Assembly: GCF_032062135.1 (NCBI RefSeq) | Contig: NC_092862.1 | Coordinates: 98,024,547-98,088,546, forward strand | Reading direction: 5' to 3' | Source of the DNA: Pyxicephalus adspersus | Lineage: Eukaryota > Chordata > Amphibia > Anura > Pyxicephalidae | Length of the DNA: 64,000 nt | Part shown: in pieces, positions 1-12,714 of the stretch | How positions within the stretch are numbered: position 1 is the first letter of the stretch | Layout: the number at the start of each line of letters is the position of its first letter | Notes under the pieces: generated by a model | Databases searched by the model: none | What the model saw: only the letters and a program-made list of their open reading frames with translations | What the model was told of the DNA's origin: nothing | Program-made: the position numbers and the translations under genes

Positions 1-1254
1 TAAAGTGAAATGATTTTTCATTTAGGAAAATCTAGTAAAAGTGTAAGTTAAACCAAAGGTACTCATAAAAGGAAGCTATTTGTGTGCGACAACTAGCAAG
101 AAATGTTGAATGATCAAGACATGATCAAACCAATATTACACTGACAGAAGATGAAAGCTGTGCTTAGCCACAGATCATTACAAGTGTGTTATTTTCCAAA
201 GCAGATGGATTTAGCAGATAAAACGCTTTCTATACAAACTGGGATTGTTACAGCTGCTACAATGCATTTATAAATAAAGCCTTACTCGGACACAATGGAG
301 GCAAGAACTGGTCAAATAAGGTATTTAGATTAAGGTTAACTGATGAAAGATTAACTCTGGGCTAATTTTGTGATTAATGCATCGTGTCCTACAGTGACAA
401 TACTTACTGTAGCATATCTATGGAGGAGAAGCATTTTACACTCTATGATGCTTCCCTGATTTAGACTACAAACATTTGTGTCTCTCCTCACCTTCATAAC
501 ACAGGGGGGGAGGCGATATGTCATTTACAAAAGATAACTTTATTTGAGGCATCAGATCAGTAAGCACAGGTTACAAGGATACATATGGCAGGATCAACAA
601 GTGTTTTTCTTTATGTATGTGAGAATACCTGAAACATTACACAAAAAAATATTGTGAGCAGGTGACGTCCCTTCTGTAATAAAATATATTTACTTTCCTC
701 ACCTAACCTTCCCCACCAGAGCTGCCATAACCATCTGTTCTTTTTCAAGGTTAAATTTTTTGGCCTATTTGGCTGGCCAGGCCAGAATGACATAACTCTT
801 GCACACGAACGTCCGAATTAGTTTGATCCCAACAACTGGTCATGACAGGAGTGTACACTGCACTGAGCATGGTGATGCTCAGTTATGTGCAGCTCACTTG
901 CAATTAGGCAGCTTCATTTTATTTCAAAAGTGACATAACCTGCCCCTTTTGCAAAACACAACCTGCCTGCTCACAATTTTTCTTTTTTAATATAAAGTTC
1001 CATTAAAAAAAAAAGTCAGCCAAAATATAAGGACTAGTGAGCTGCAATGTATTTTTGATTTGAGTTTGTTAGAGATTTAAAGGCTGCCCAATCCCTGTAA
1101 AGAGGACTAGTTGAGTTGAGAATGACTTGGGTGACTTCAGTGCTGCGATTTTGAATTTTAGGAATATTTTTTTTACAATACTTGCAACCAAAGAGGTAAG
1201 TGGGGGCTTCCTTTAAGGATCCTTTACTGATTAGGAAGAATTAAAAAAGTACAT
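1..1254. other. bbs9 intron 6, no recognised feature
   Basis: AT-rich intronic sequence. I see no exon, RNA gene or repeat that I can name. The expected next bbs9 exon was looked for and not found. Confidence 0.6.
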
Positions 1255-1257
1255 ATA

Positions 1258-1782
1258 GTGGACCTAAACTGGAATTTTTAACTTACATAAAAGGGTAGTC
1301 AACCCTTTTATATAATGTAAAAAATACCTTCTTGTTTCGGGGGGGGGGGAGTTTAAAACCCTTTTTTTAAAAACAAAATAAGGGTAAAGCCCCTCCCCTT
1401 TCTGTTTTAATTACTGCCACCTACCAGGATACATATGTCATGGATCACAGGAGGCTTCTGTTTGTTCCTTCTGCGCATGCCCTAAAAACAGAAGCATTTT
1501 CTTTAATAAAGGTAAAAAAATTCCAACCGTACGCATGCTCAGCGAGATTGGCACTCTTTTTCCCATCTACGTCACCCAATCTCGTGCCTGCACAGTGAGA
1601 GATCTGGAAAAGTAGGAGGAAGGCAGATGAAAAGCAAAGAAGATGGCGGAGACTAGTGCTTCTACCACATCGGGACACAGGAGGATACCCGATCCAGGAA
1701 ACCTCCTGAGGGATCTACAGATCTGCGAAAGTAAGGGTGAGCGATTTTTTTTTCTGAAGTTTAGTTCATCTTTAAATGTGAA
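1258..1782 (+). repeat. short element with NRF1/CRE/YY1-like motifs, copy 1
   Basis: Non-coding element with inverted ends of the form ACCTAAACT (left) and AGTTTAGTTC (right). The interior matches the copies at 59.5 kb and 17.8 kb and, in part, 14.1 kb: a 'ctgggatacatatgtc'-like segment, TCTGCGCATGCCC, ACGCATGC.CAG.GAGATTGGCACTC, a TACGTCACC box, and AAGATGGCGG near the right. The inverted ends and the absence of coding sequence suggest a non-autonomous DNA transposon. Confidence 0.7.
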
Positions 1783-1789
1783 CAGCATG

Positions 1790-3235
1790 GCCACAGATGT
1801 ACTTTAAATAAAACCTTGGTTTTGCTTTAAAGACCAAATATTGGTGTTACTGGTCCCCTAGGAGCACTTACTGCCTTTTTCTTTATTTTATTTACACTCA
1901 GTTCAGCCATTAGGTGTTGGAAAAAAAATGGTACTTCCTGTTATGGAATTGCAGGTGACACAGTTCATGTGACAGCGTTGGTGCTTGGTGATTGTTCCAG
2001 GGCTATCACATGGGGGCAGGGAAATCTGTAAAGGCTTCATCTGCAGTAATGCAGAAAATAGACAGGGTTTACCATTGCTTAAGGCAGCTGAATAGAGAGG
2101 AATGCAACTAAAAACAAGTGGATATATGCTATTGGGAAAAGGGGCATAAAAGTAAACCTGTTGCTTTGCACTGCATTGGCAAAGCACAGATTTATATTAA
2201 AGTATGTTTAGGAAGCAAAAATAACATATATCAGGATAATAGGCAAAAATATAAAACTGTAATATGTTCTAAGCCATGCTATCAATATACTTACTGTTTA
2301 GATACGGCTGTTTCCTTAGCAATAACAATTAACCTGTTTTGTGCAATGTTTTTATCACCCTAAAATCATCGTTGAATATTTCAAGGAGACTTTGATGACA
2401 AGCATAGATTTTTTTTTTATCATCATTATGCATTCTGTGTTATAGCATAGAGCTCACCTAACATCAAGTAAAAGACATAAAAAGTTGGGACCATATCATG
2501 ATTAGGTGAAAATCCCAAGCAGCGCCAGCATAATGAACATAAAAGAGTCTCCAGTGCGATGAAGCAGGAGACAGTAATGCATACTCACTTAAATATGATG
2601 AGCAAGGGAATATTGTATCAATTTGAAAGGGTAAAAAATACAAAAACAAGATTGTTTCTTTTATGACCAAAGGGAGTTTTATAAACATGTGATAGAATTT
2701 AGAACCAAGTATTCCCTGCCATATGCTCTAAAGCAATTATCTGACACAGTGTGTCTGTAAAACAGCTGCGGCTGGTGAGCAACCCTCAGAGAGTCTATTT
2801 AATATATATCCATAGAACCGTTATACCGACCAAGAAATCATATACAGTCTTGGATTTAACGCTAAAATACTCAGCAGATGCTATTTTAAGAAAAAGTGTT
2901 CTTGTCTGCTATTGAATAAACTGAATTTGCTCTTTATGACAAATGTGTAACTTGCAGGAGTTGTGAATAATGTGGCTCCCAGAACACTGTGTCATTGGAA
3001 CAGATGTGAAAACAGGCCAACTTGCTACCTCTACGCAATAAAATTAGCTACAAAGCTAACTAAATCTTAACACTATAAATTTCCTAGTATACTTTATTAC
3101 ATTGGGTCCTCTTTGTTTATATTTTTTAAGCCTCCCCCACCATTGTGACTTGCTTGACTACTCAGATTAGTGTCAGAAGAAATAGGCCACCCCTGGAGTG
3201 TAAATCTTTTACCTTCCATTCAACTAAATATATAA
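1790..3235. other. bbs9 intron 6, no recognised feature
   Basis: Unique-looking AT-rich intron sequence without supported genes. Confidence 0.5.
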
Positions 3236-3416
3236 ACATATATATATACATATACACATACATACATATAGACCTTTTTTATTTTTGTATAGAATGGGGA
3301 AAGGTATAATCCATTTTGCAAATAGGAAATGGGAGAAAATCTACAACAGCACAGAGAAAATAATAAAAAGTGTACAGAGGTTCTAGAATTCCGCTACTCA
3401 ACATAAATAAGCATTA

Positions 3417-3417
<1 letters not shown>

Positions 3418-3447
<30 letters not shown>
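3418..3447. repeat. (ATT)n microsatellite
   Basis: About ten ATT units in a row; a shorter TA/CA tract lies at about 3230-3268. Confidence 0.95.
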
Positions 3448-3449
<2 letters not shown>

Positions 3450-4039
3450 ACTTCTGTATATATTTATTTTGGGTACAAATAAACTATTAACTATTTAAAA
3501 TTAAAAAATAAAGTTCCTGTAAGCCAACATATTTCCTATACCAACTGAATAGCTTGTTGTTCAATACCACCTACCATGTATTTTGTGTAATCTTGTGAGA
3601 GTGAGAAGAATAGGAAAGTAATGAGCCTTCAGAAAAAAAATTATGTAACCAGCCAGTGCATTTGTCTGCACAATCTCGTGTCCCATGTAAAGTAAAAGGA
3701 AGGATTTGTTATAATTTCATGTAAGGTATGTTTTGCTTAAACGTTTTTTTAAATATTTTGTTGCATTTTAGAGCTGATAATCTCTGACAGCACTTTCTAC
3801 ATAGACACATATTCTTCAGCAAGGGCTGCACGTCATTTCACAAGGCAAGTTTCCTGAAGAGGACAACATTGATCCATGCCTTGGTATTGAGCATCACCAA
3901 AAAATTTCTCGAGAAGCAGATAAAAAAGGGTGATAGTGCAAGGGCTTTTCTAACTTATAATGGGAAATGCCAGAACAAGGATTTTAATGGCAAAATCACT
4001 GGGTATTTTTTTAGTAAAAGTAGGAGATTTAAACATATA

Positions 4040-4290
4040 GGCTATGTACACACGTGCAATAATTGTTGTTGGAAAGGATCTTTCACAATCCTTTCCAACA
4101 ACTAACAACAGCAAGATGCATGACCGAGTGCTGTACATACAGCACCGTTTTGCTCTATCGAGAAGGGAGTGGAGGGGACGATGGAGTATCACCCCACTCT
4201 CTCCCCCTTCCTTTCCTTTAAGATCATTCGTCGTCCATCATCAAGCTGACGGCTCCGCTCTCGATTGGTCTTGCAGGTCCTAAAAATATG
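4040..4290 (+). repeat. Harbinger-like short element, old copy
   Basis: Begins GGCTATGTACACACG after TATA and contains the family hairpins GTTGGAAAGGATC...ATCCTTTCCAAC (4069-4100) and GTGCTGTACATACAGCAC (4130-4147), then the pyrimidine-rich block and GATC.TTCGTCGTCCATC. The right end is degraded. Confidence 0.75.
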
Positions 4291-4683
4291 GTCTCGCCGG
4301 CCGAATTTACAAAGGCTGTTCTCACCTACATGTTTGGTAAACGGGAGCGGCCCAATTCGCTGAATTTAATAAATTAGCTCGCTCATCCCTGGTGGTGACT
4401 GTTACTATTTAAGTATTTAGGAACACTAGGTTCTCATGCTTTCTCCCAATGATTGCTACAGTCAGAATTAAAAAAGTGATTGATGGATTACACAGGTCAA
4501 TATGTCATTTTCATAACATAAAATTTTATGTGGGCTTTGTAGTATTTTTGATGCAGATTTCAAACCTGTATTCAGTTTTTCTCTAGTACGTCTAGTTGTT
4601 GTGATGCAGCTATATATATATTGTGTGAAATCTGTTATATAATAGCCTTAACATATTACAACATTTAATGACAGTTTTCTTTT

Positions 4684-6052
4684 TTTAAGCTGGAAATTGC
4701 CTAAATGATCCAGACAGATTCTGTTACGTGTGTGGTTCATTCACAACGAAAGCACAACATAGCCAAATTACCACAGAACTTAAAAAGATATCCAAATTAT
4801 ATTTCGGCTGTCCACTTTATGACCAGGATAAATCTTGGGCTCCACATGTCATTTGTACTGTGTGACTGCCTAAATCGGCTTAAAGCAGCAATGCCATTTG
4901 CAATCCAGATGGTTTGGAGAGAACTGCGAGACCGTCTAATCGACTGCTATTTTTGCAGCATCAACAAAAGTGGATTCTCAGGTAAAACTAAGGACAAAAT
5001 TGTATATTCCAGCCTTGATTCTGCAATTAGGCCTGTTCCCCATGATGATTCATTGCCAGTTCTGGTACCCCCACATGATGGGCTTTCTTCTGTAGAAGGT
5101 GATAAGGAATTTGCTGGAGTTGCAGCCAGTTACAACCCCGAATCATCTGATCCTGACTACTTGGCTGATGAAGAACCAGAGACCTTTACAAAAGCATAGC
5201 TGAATGATCTGGTTTGTGATCTAAATCTCCCCAAAGACAAAGCAGAACTTATTGCTTCAAGGCTTAAACAGAAGCACTTGCTTGCAAAGGGTGTAACTGT
5301 AACTCACTACAGAAAACAAAATCATACCTTGACAATGTTCTTCACTAGTGATGGCTCACTGTACTACTGTCATGATATAAATGCACTTCTTTTGACATTT
5401 TCTCATAAGAGCATGTTCCATCTGAATGGCATACCTTCATTGATTCCTCTAAAAGAAGCTTGAAAGCAGTCTTACTGCTCAATGGTAATTCCAAACCAAG
5501 TTTGCCAATTGCCTATTCTGTTAACCTAAAGGAGTCCCATGACAACATGAAGTTACTACCTAAAGCAATCCAGTATAAAACACACCAGTAGAACATCTGT
5601 GGGGATCTAAAGGTCACTGGCTTGCTGATAAGAATGCAAGGAGGATTCACAAAATATTGCTGTTTCCTTTGCCTGTGGGACAGCCGATCTACGGGAGACC
5701 AATTATGTCAAGCGTGATTGGCAACCAAAAGATACATATAAGCCCGAAACAAGCAGTGTCAGGTTTCTGCCTTTGGCTGATCTGCAAAAAATATTGTGCC
5801 ACCTCTCCATATCAAGTTTAGATTTGAAGTACTTTGTAAAGGCAATGGGTAAATCAAACTTCATGAATTTTTAGTACCTTGTTAAGAAGTTTCTAAACAT
5901 AAGCACCGCGAAAATGAAGGAAGGGATATTTATAGGGCCACAGATCAAGTCTGTTTTGCAGGATGATGTTTTAAAACAATCTCTTTTAACAGCTGAGCTA
6001 GAAACTTGGGATGCATTCAAGTGAATGTGTAAAAATTTCCTGGGCAACCATA
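4684..6052 (+). pseudogene. decayed multi-copy ORF of unknown family, 5' part
   Basis: A single coding-like track runs through this region in shifting frames. It starts near 4698 with CLNDPDRFCYVCGSFTTKAQ, continues KSWAPHVICTV, jumps one frame at about 4862 into LNRLKAAMPFAIQMVWREL, DCYFCSINKSGFSGKTKDK and RPVPHDDSLPV, meets a TAG at 5197, and goes on with LNDLVCDLNLPKDKAELIAS, YYCHDINALL, SLKAVLLLNGN, GGFTKYCCFLCLWDSRSTGD and MKEGIFIGPQIKSVLQDD. The CxxC pairs (CYVC, CTVC, CYFC) suggest an N-terminal zinc-binding domain. I recall proteins of this type as multi-copy uncharacterised predictions in arthropods, cnidarians and vertebrates, probably transposon-encoded, but I cannot name the family. 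Several stops and frameshifts show it is dead. A Tc1 element splits it at 6052. Confidence 0.75.
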
Positions 6053-7585
6053 CAGTTAGGTTCATGAATATTTAGACAGAGACAACTTTTTCTAATTTTG
6101 GTTCTGTACATTACTACAATTAATTTTTAAATGAAACAACTCAGATGCAGTTGAACTGCAGACTTTCAGCTTTAACTCAGTGGGTTGAACAAAAAGATTG
6201 CATAAAAATGTGAGGAACTAAAGCCTTTTTTTACACCATCACTTCATTTCAGGGGCTCAAATGTAATTGGACAATTGACTTAAAGGCTATTTCAAATAAG
6301 CAGAATAAAGCCTTGTCAAAGGAGCTCTCCATGCAGGTGAAACAAGCCATCCTTAAGCTGCAAAAACAGAAAAAAACCCACCCGAGAAATTGCTACAAAA
6401 TTAGGAGTGGCAAAATCTACAGTTTGGTACATCATGAGAAAAAAACAAAGCACTGGTGAACTCAGCAACGCCAATAGACCTGGACGTCCATGGAAGACAA
6501 CAGTGGTGGATGATCCTAGAATCATTTCCATGGTGAAGAGAAAACCCTTTCACAACAGCCAACCAAGTGAACAACACTCTCCAGGAAGTAGGCGTATCTA
6601 TATCCAAGTCTACCCTAAAGAGAAGACTGCATGAAAGTAAATACAGAGGGTGCACTGCAAGGTGCAAGCCACTCATAAGCCTAAAGAATAGAAAGGCTGG
6701 ATTGGACTTTGCTCAAAAACATCTAAAAAAGTTAGCGCAGTTCTGGAAAAACATTCTTTAGACAGAAGAAACCAAGATCAACCTTTACCAATGATAACAA
6801 GAAAAAAGTATGGAGAAGGCGTGGAACAGCTCATGATCCAAAGCATACCACATCATCTGTAAAACATGGCGAAGGCAGTGTGATGGCTTGGGCGTGCATG
6901 GCTGCCAGTGGCACTGGGACACTAGTGTTTATCCATGATGTGACACAGGACAGAAGCAGCAGATTAAATTCTGAGGTGTTCAAAGACATACTGTCTGCTC
7001 AAATCCAGCTAAATGCAGTCAAATTGATTGGAAGGCGTTTCATAATACAAATAGACAATGACCCAAAACATACAGCCAAAGCAACCCAGAAGTTTATTAA
7101 AGCAAAGAAGTGGAATATTCTTGAATGGCCAAGTCAGTCACCTGATCACCCAGTTGAGCATGCTTTTTGAAGACTAAACTTCGGACAGAAAGGCCCACAA
7201 ACAGTAACAGAAAGCCGCTGCAGTAAAGGCCTGGCAGAGCATTAAAAAGGAGGAAACCCAGCATCTGGTGATGTCTATGAGTTTAAGACTACAGGCTGTC
7301 ATTGCCAGCAAAGGGTTTTCAACCAAATATTAGAAATGAACATTTTATTTTCAGCTTTTTAATTTGTCCAATTACTTTTGAGCCACTGAAATGAAGTGAT
7401 TGTGTTAAAAAAAGGCTTTAGTACCTCACATTTTTAGGCAATCTTTTTGTTCAACCCACTGAATTAGAGCTGAAAGTATGCCGTTCAACTGCATCTGAGT
7501 TGTTTCATTTAAAATGAATATAGTAATGTACAGAACCAAAATTAGAAAAAAGTTGTCTCTGTCCAAATATTTATGGACCTAACTG
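6053..7585 (+). mobile_element. Tc1-type transposon, inactive, inserted in the decayed ORF
   Basis: Inverted ends CAGTTAGGTYCATRAATATT are flanked by TA on each side (6051-6052 and 7586-7587), the Tc1/mariner target duplication. Terminal inverted repeats are long (about 200 bases). The transposase reading frame is recognisable on the plus strand from about 6332: the HTH region REIATKLGVAKSTVWYIM, NANRPGRPWKTT, then GEGSVMAWACMAASGTGTL, IQIDNDPKHTAKATQKFIKA (second D of the DDE triad) and WPSQSPDHPVEHAF (normally SPDLNPIE). The frame is broken by frameshifts near 6380 and 6540 and stops near 6760, so no transposase can be made. Confidence 0.93.
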
Positions 7586-7877
7586 TAAGTCTTCTGCATA
7601 CAAGGAAGGAGTTCAGAATCTGATTCAAACTAGAAACGATGTTGTTGCATGTCATTAAAATACATTTCATGCACTCACATCTAGAATTCTTCCTGGAAAA
7701 TCTTGGTATAGTGAATGATGAACAAGGAGAACGTTTTCACCAGGACATTCAGTTAAAGGAGCACCGCTACCAAGGATTCTGGAATGAAAGTTTGATGGCT
7801 GACTACTGCTGGATGCTGTACTGCGACAATCCAGACAAAGAGTACACAAGAAAATCATACTCTAAGCATTTCTGAAG
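7586..7877 (+). pseudogene. decayed multi-copy ORF of unknown family, 3' part
   Basis: Directly after the Tc1 right end the interrupted coding track resumes: IKIHFMHSHLEFFLENLGIV, NDEQGERFHQDIQLKEHRYQ, GFWNESLMADYCWMLYCDNP, ending at a TGA at 7873-7875. EQGERFHQDI and ADYCWML are hallmarks of this multi-copy family. Before the insertion the left part ended KNFLGNH, which normally leads into this segment. Confidence 0.75.
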
Positions 7878-8204
7878 AAAAGATGGTACCTGGCTGACAC
7901 TAATGTATCAACATTACGTTTAGTACAAAATGCTTACGTTTTAGTACAAAATACATACATGTACAATGTTAACTATAATCATACTCATAGCGCAGGAACT
8001 GTACATGTATACTGTAAAAGTTTGCTGTGGTTTCTGATGATTATCAAAACTAATTTTTTGTTGACCTGTGTTATTTTTCCTGTCGTTATATATAGACAAA
8101 TGTACCAAAGAAATAAATTTAGGAGTCTTTTCAAATGTGGTTGAAAGCTATTTATTGTCAGACATCAGCTTACCTGTAAGCACACACTGCAGTCTATTTC
8201 TGAA

Positions 8205-8425
8205 GGTCAGGGTAAAAACCTCAGGGAACACATCCCGCGTTTTCCCACGTTAACCCCGCGTTTTATTTTTTTAAACGTTGCAAGCAGGGTTATAGATAAC
8301 GCTCATAAACGTGGCTCAAGGAAACATCCTGGTGTGGATAAGCCTCTTGAAATGCATGGGAATTTCAAACATGGGCTTTTAAAGCCTCAGGTTAAACGAT
8401 AGAGAAAATGTCTGTGTAGACTAAG
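8205..8425. repeat. interspersed repeat related to 13.35-13.6 kb
   Basis: The core TTTTTTAAACGTTGCAAGC, the AACGCTCA.AAACGTG stretch, AGGAAAC.TCCTGGTGT, GGAATTTCAA.ATGGGCTTT and the end TGTGTAGACTAAGCC all recur at 13.38-13.6 kb. It is a dispersed non-coding family; I do not recognise the class. Confidence 0.7.
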
Positions 8426-8788
8426 CCAAAAAGAAGTTATTGTTTTAATACATAGGCAGTCAAAGGTTGATTTTTTTTTCCAGAAACAATTGCTTATTTC
8501 ACAAATGCTTATTTTATCATCAGAATAGAAAAATTATGTGAAAAAATCGTCAATTAAACATTATTTTTGCAAAATCAGCAGATTTGGAAACTTTTTTTCT
8601 TTCTTTTTCATAAACCAAACTGTCTTTTTTAGGGTTGCATTTTCCCTATTTTCTATATTAGTAATGTAGCCCTAATGAATGAAAGAAGGAATGTCTTATA
8701 TGATACATGAAACTTGTCTGAATACAGTTTTACATTTTGTGAGATTTATAGATGATTCCTACATTTCTGTAAATGTATATATTCTTAC

Positions 8789-8873
8789 CACAAGCTTCTT
8801 CCCAGAACCTAGTTTTTGCTTCTCTGTCTCCTTTTTTGAATCTGCATCAGTTGCAACAGCAAGAACCTGGTAT
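8789..8873 (-). CDS. bbs9: bbs9 coding exon 6
   Basis: 85 bases, residues 206-234, phase 2 in and phase 0 out. It reads KYQVLAVATDAD followed by a lysine-rich loop ending KQKLGSGKKLV. Acceptor TTAACAG|ATACC, donor CTTGTG|GTAAGAAT. This is the last bbs9 exon that can be found in the window. Confidence 0.94.
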
Positions 8874-9464
8874 CTGTTAAGAGCAAACAAAGTTATATTA
8901 TTTCTTATGAAATGTTTTTTTTTTTCAAAACACACAGCTAAAAAGCATTACACTGATAAAATATATTATCATGGTAAGGCTTTAATTTTCTACAAATTTT
9001 TAACAAAAACAAAAAGAACTGTCAATTTTTTGGAAAAGCAATAAAAAATAATACAAAAGAAAATAACATATAAAAGGAATGTGATTACTTTTTGATTACC
9101 CGAATCCTTTTGTGGTAATTAATTTTGAAAGTTATTCCCTCCATGAAATAAAACACATTTATATTTGACACTTGACAAAAATACAAAACTTTCCACATCC
9201 CTATTGTCTCATTCACCATTACTTTTTGGTAAGGAAAAAGGGAGATTGTGTGATCTCAATCTATACAGGGGACTGAGTACCTTCCAGTAAATGATTACAG
9301 TCACTAATACAATAAATAGGAAAGTATAATATATGTCTTTAAATACATTCCACAAAACGTTTTTATCAATACAAATTATGGTTTTGATACATTTTAATTT
9401 ACTTGTTTTTTACATACAATAAAAATGAAAAAAAAAATCTTTGTAAACTTTAACTATTGTAAAC

Positions 9465-9501
<37 letters not shown>
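9465..9501. repeat. (TA)n(CA)n microsatellite
   Basis: A short TA run passing into about twelve CA units, in bbs9 intron 5 side sequence. Confidence 0.95.
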
Positions 9502-9929
9502 TGTACACTTAATTGCTAACTTGAGTTTAGCAGTAGTAAAAATTTGAGTTATGTACACATTAATGGGATACAAACCATCCAGATTCCAGGGTTTGCTGAA
9601 GTCATTGTAGGGTAAGATTTGGTTAATATTTATATGTTGATAATAGTTAGGCAAAAAAATGTACATTACTATAAGAACATTTGTTGCTTTATAAATACAT
9701 TCTTGATCTCAACGACTGAAAATCCTCCTATGATCTAAGCATAAAGCGCTGTACTCATACCAGTAAAAAAAAAACACTTTGCTTCAGTTTTGGTACTGCA
9801 GTTTGCAACTATCCTTTTTTTTCACCTGCACTGTTTTACTGAATAGGCCTATATATAAATATAAATATATAATTTATATTATTACATACGCATTCTCAAA
9901 GTAATAAATAAAAGTAAAATATTACTCAC

Positions 9930-10104
9930 TTATAACACTCAACCTGCCGACAAGAAGACACTGTAACAAAAGAGTCTGTTCTAGGACTGTATCTCAGAGG
10001 ACCAGGTAAAAGAAACCCTGGTAGGTATCGTCCAAATGCATAGCTTTCCTGTTCAAAGAACATCAACATTCCATCCATTGACTGAATACAAATCAGATCT
10101 CGGC
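9930..10104 (-). CDS. bbs9: bbs9 coding exon 5
   Basis: 175 bases, residues 148-206, phase 1 in and phase 2 out. It encodes GRDLICIQSMDGML, ESYAFGRYLPGFLLPGPL and RTDSFVTVSSCRQVECYK, the most recognisable block of the BBS9 propeller. Acceptor CTCTGCAG|GCCGA, donor TATAA|GTGAGT. The human protein has SYAFGRFLPGFLLPGPLAY at the same place. Confidence 0.97.
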
Positions 10105-11050
10105 CTGCAGAGAGGAAAGAGATTATTTAGTAAAGGCTAAACATTCTATCTAACTTAGCTTTACCAAAAAAAATCTGATTTATATCTCCTACAACCCTAG
10201 GCCAGGTGTTTTGTACACCCATGTCATTAAACTAGCTAGCCTAAGTTGTGATTATGTGACATGAGATCGATCAACCTTGCCACACAAGTTATGGAAAGGC
10301 TTGGTAAAGCTGAAGGAGACAGTTTACCTACGTTGCACATTTGCACATGGGACTGACAATCAACAGAACTCTTAGGACCATTTGAAAGTCTGAAAAGTTC
10401 TCTTTCTTGTCTAGTAGTTTCTGCTTAGTTCTGAACTGCGAACTGTTCTATTCTGCTAACAGTTAGAGGGGTACTACTACTAGTGTATACTACTTCACTG
10501 GCACATACAAATTTAAATACTGACCATAATTCTGTAAAACTTTATTAGACACAGGAATTCATGGCCCTGGCAGCCCAGAAACCCTAAACCATGACCTATG
10601 TTGGCTACATAAAAAAACTAGCCTTGTATATACAACAGCTGCACCAAAAACAGTTATTGAGGACAACGAATTTGCATACATTTCCAAGAACCTATTGTCT
10701 AAATCCTCTCAGGAACCCCCTACATCTACTCAATATTATCAGTTGTTGTGCTATAGCTATATGGACCTGTTGTAAAAGAAAAATACAAATGATAAAGGAT
10801 AATATTTGCCTTCAGTTCATCAACTGGAACATTAATGGACTACGGTTTTTCAGAATGCTGAAGATATGGTAACCCAGTCCATAGAAGACAATTTTTCCTA
10901 TTCTAGGCTCCTCCATTTGAAGCCTGTATAGAACAGAGCCACATATAGTTTGTACCTTTGCATAGCTAATAGTAACGCTTGAACTTGAAGCTGAAATTCA
11001 ACATTAGGAACAAACACAGGTATACCATGACACGAATAAATGAGAACCTG

Positions 11051-11280
11051 CAGACATATTGGGCCTGATTTATTAGGGCTCTCCAAGGCTTTGAAGTATA
11101 CACTTTTATCAGTGAAGTTGGGTGATCCAGCAAACCTGAAATGGATCTGGTCTAGGATTGAAAACATTTGTTTTCAATGACTTTTAAGAAATCCTTTCAA
11201 GGTTTGCTGGATCACCCAGATTCACTGTGGAAAGTTTATCCTCTCTAGCCTTGGAGAGCTTTAATAAATCAAGCCCATTG
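11051..11280. repeat. fold-back (palindromic) short element, copy 1
   Basis: Left arm GGGCCTGATTTATTAGGGCT and GATCCAGCAAACCTGAAATGG; right arm the reverse, CCTTTCAAGGTTTGCTGGATC and GCTTTAATAAATCAAGCCC. The whole 230 bases form one long imperfect hairpin with a small loop near 11165. Copies at 44.5, 49.7, 52.0 and 53.4 kb share it. Confidence 0.85.
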
Positions 11281-12714
11281 TCCTTGCATAGAGTAAGACA
11301 TTTACTTAATTCCTATGTATATATCTATGCCAAAAAAGGCATGAACAACCGTAACAAAAAATTGCTTTGATTCATAAACCATCTAAAAAGGGCTTAACCA
11401 ACAACCATCAACAACACTACTGTGGTCTTCAGCTTTCCTCAACTGGAATTCCTGTGGCAGGACTGGCATTGTCAAGTTACAGATTCATGGTCCAAAATGG
11501 TCACTTGGTAACAGTGACAACACACACTGGAAACCACTGAATAACGTTTTCCATAACATGTCACAAATTAACAGCGCTAAATCTTATATTTATTGAAAAA
11601 GAGCAGCCTCTGAATATACTGTCCCATGAAATAGGAAACTAAGCAACGACAGAGTAGATACCTGGAAAACAACCAAAGTGAAGCTTATCGAGAAAAGTGG
11701 CCCTTTGCCAAGCACTGCAGCCTAGCGTAGCAATGGCTTCTTTGCTTTTCAGTAAGTACAATGAGAAGGCATAAAATACAGTTTTCTTGTGGCACCGACC
11801 ACCTGAGCCTTTGGCAACATGACTCACTGACCATAAAAGCCAGACCATGAGTAATAGATGTAAACTCTATTTAGGTCTGGCAATATGACAGAGTACTCCA
11901 CCCAAACCACTCCATTAAGCTAAAGAAATATTTAAATATATCGTTCAGACATCAGATAGAATAATCAAGTTAACTAGAACATGTAACTTACTGAAAACCA
12001 TAAGGCTGGCAGAAAAAATGGCAACGTGCCTAAAAATGGAACTGCAGATTGGTTTGAAGGTTTGAGTAAAGACTTTCTATGTGATTTTATTTTCTCTGAC
12101 AAGCAACTATTTCACCCAGGCTGTATCAATTATGCAAGTACATATATCAAACAAAGGCAGCAATGCAGAAAACTGTTCAGGTCTTTGCCACTGGGGGATT
12201 CAAATCTTTCCTACAGGCAAATATATCAACTAAATACAAATCCAGAATGACTATTAATTCAAGAGCCATACTAAAAATGTCTACATACCATCTCAGTTTT
12301 TAGTGAAATAGATTATAATAACCCCATGTAGGCAGCTGTAAATGTATAGCGAAATAAAAATCTGTGGCAAAAAAGTGTTCTACTGGACTGGGTAAAGGCA
12401 AAGTACAGTCAAATACAGCATTATTACTGTAGTGTTTACCCTAAAAATATTTTAATATGACCTTTACATTTTTGAAATGTTTGTTTTTCAATATATTTGT
12501 TCTTGCATTCATTACAGAAATGTTTGGAATATCAGCTTGGGGGGATTTTGCATTTGACTAAACTTCCCTCAACCTTACTGCGTCCTGGAGTGATGTAGGG
12601 ACCACCAGAAAAAAACCACAGCATGCAGTGGAGAGCAAGGCATCCTACGCATTAAGAAGAAAATGTTTTCTTTAGGACAGAAAATGTCTTGAAATATTAC
12701 AGATACAGAACACA

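Noticed and set aside
1..8788. Search for bbs9 exon 7
   Set aside because: No stretch on the minus strand encodes the expected VDWTLNIGEQ-type start with splice sites; assumed beyond the window.
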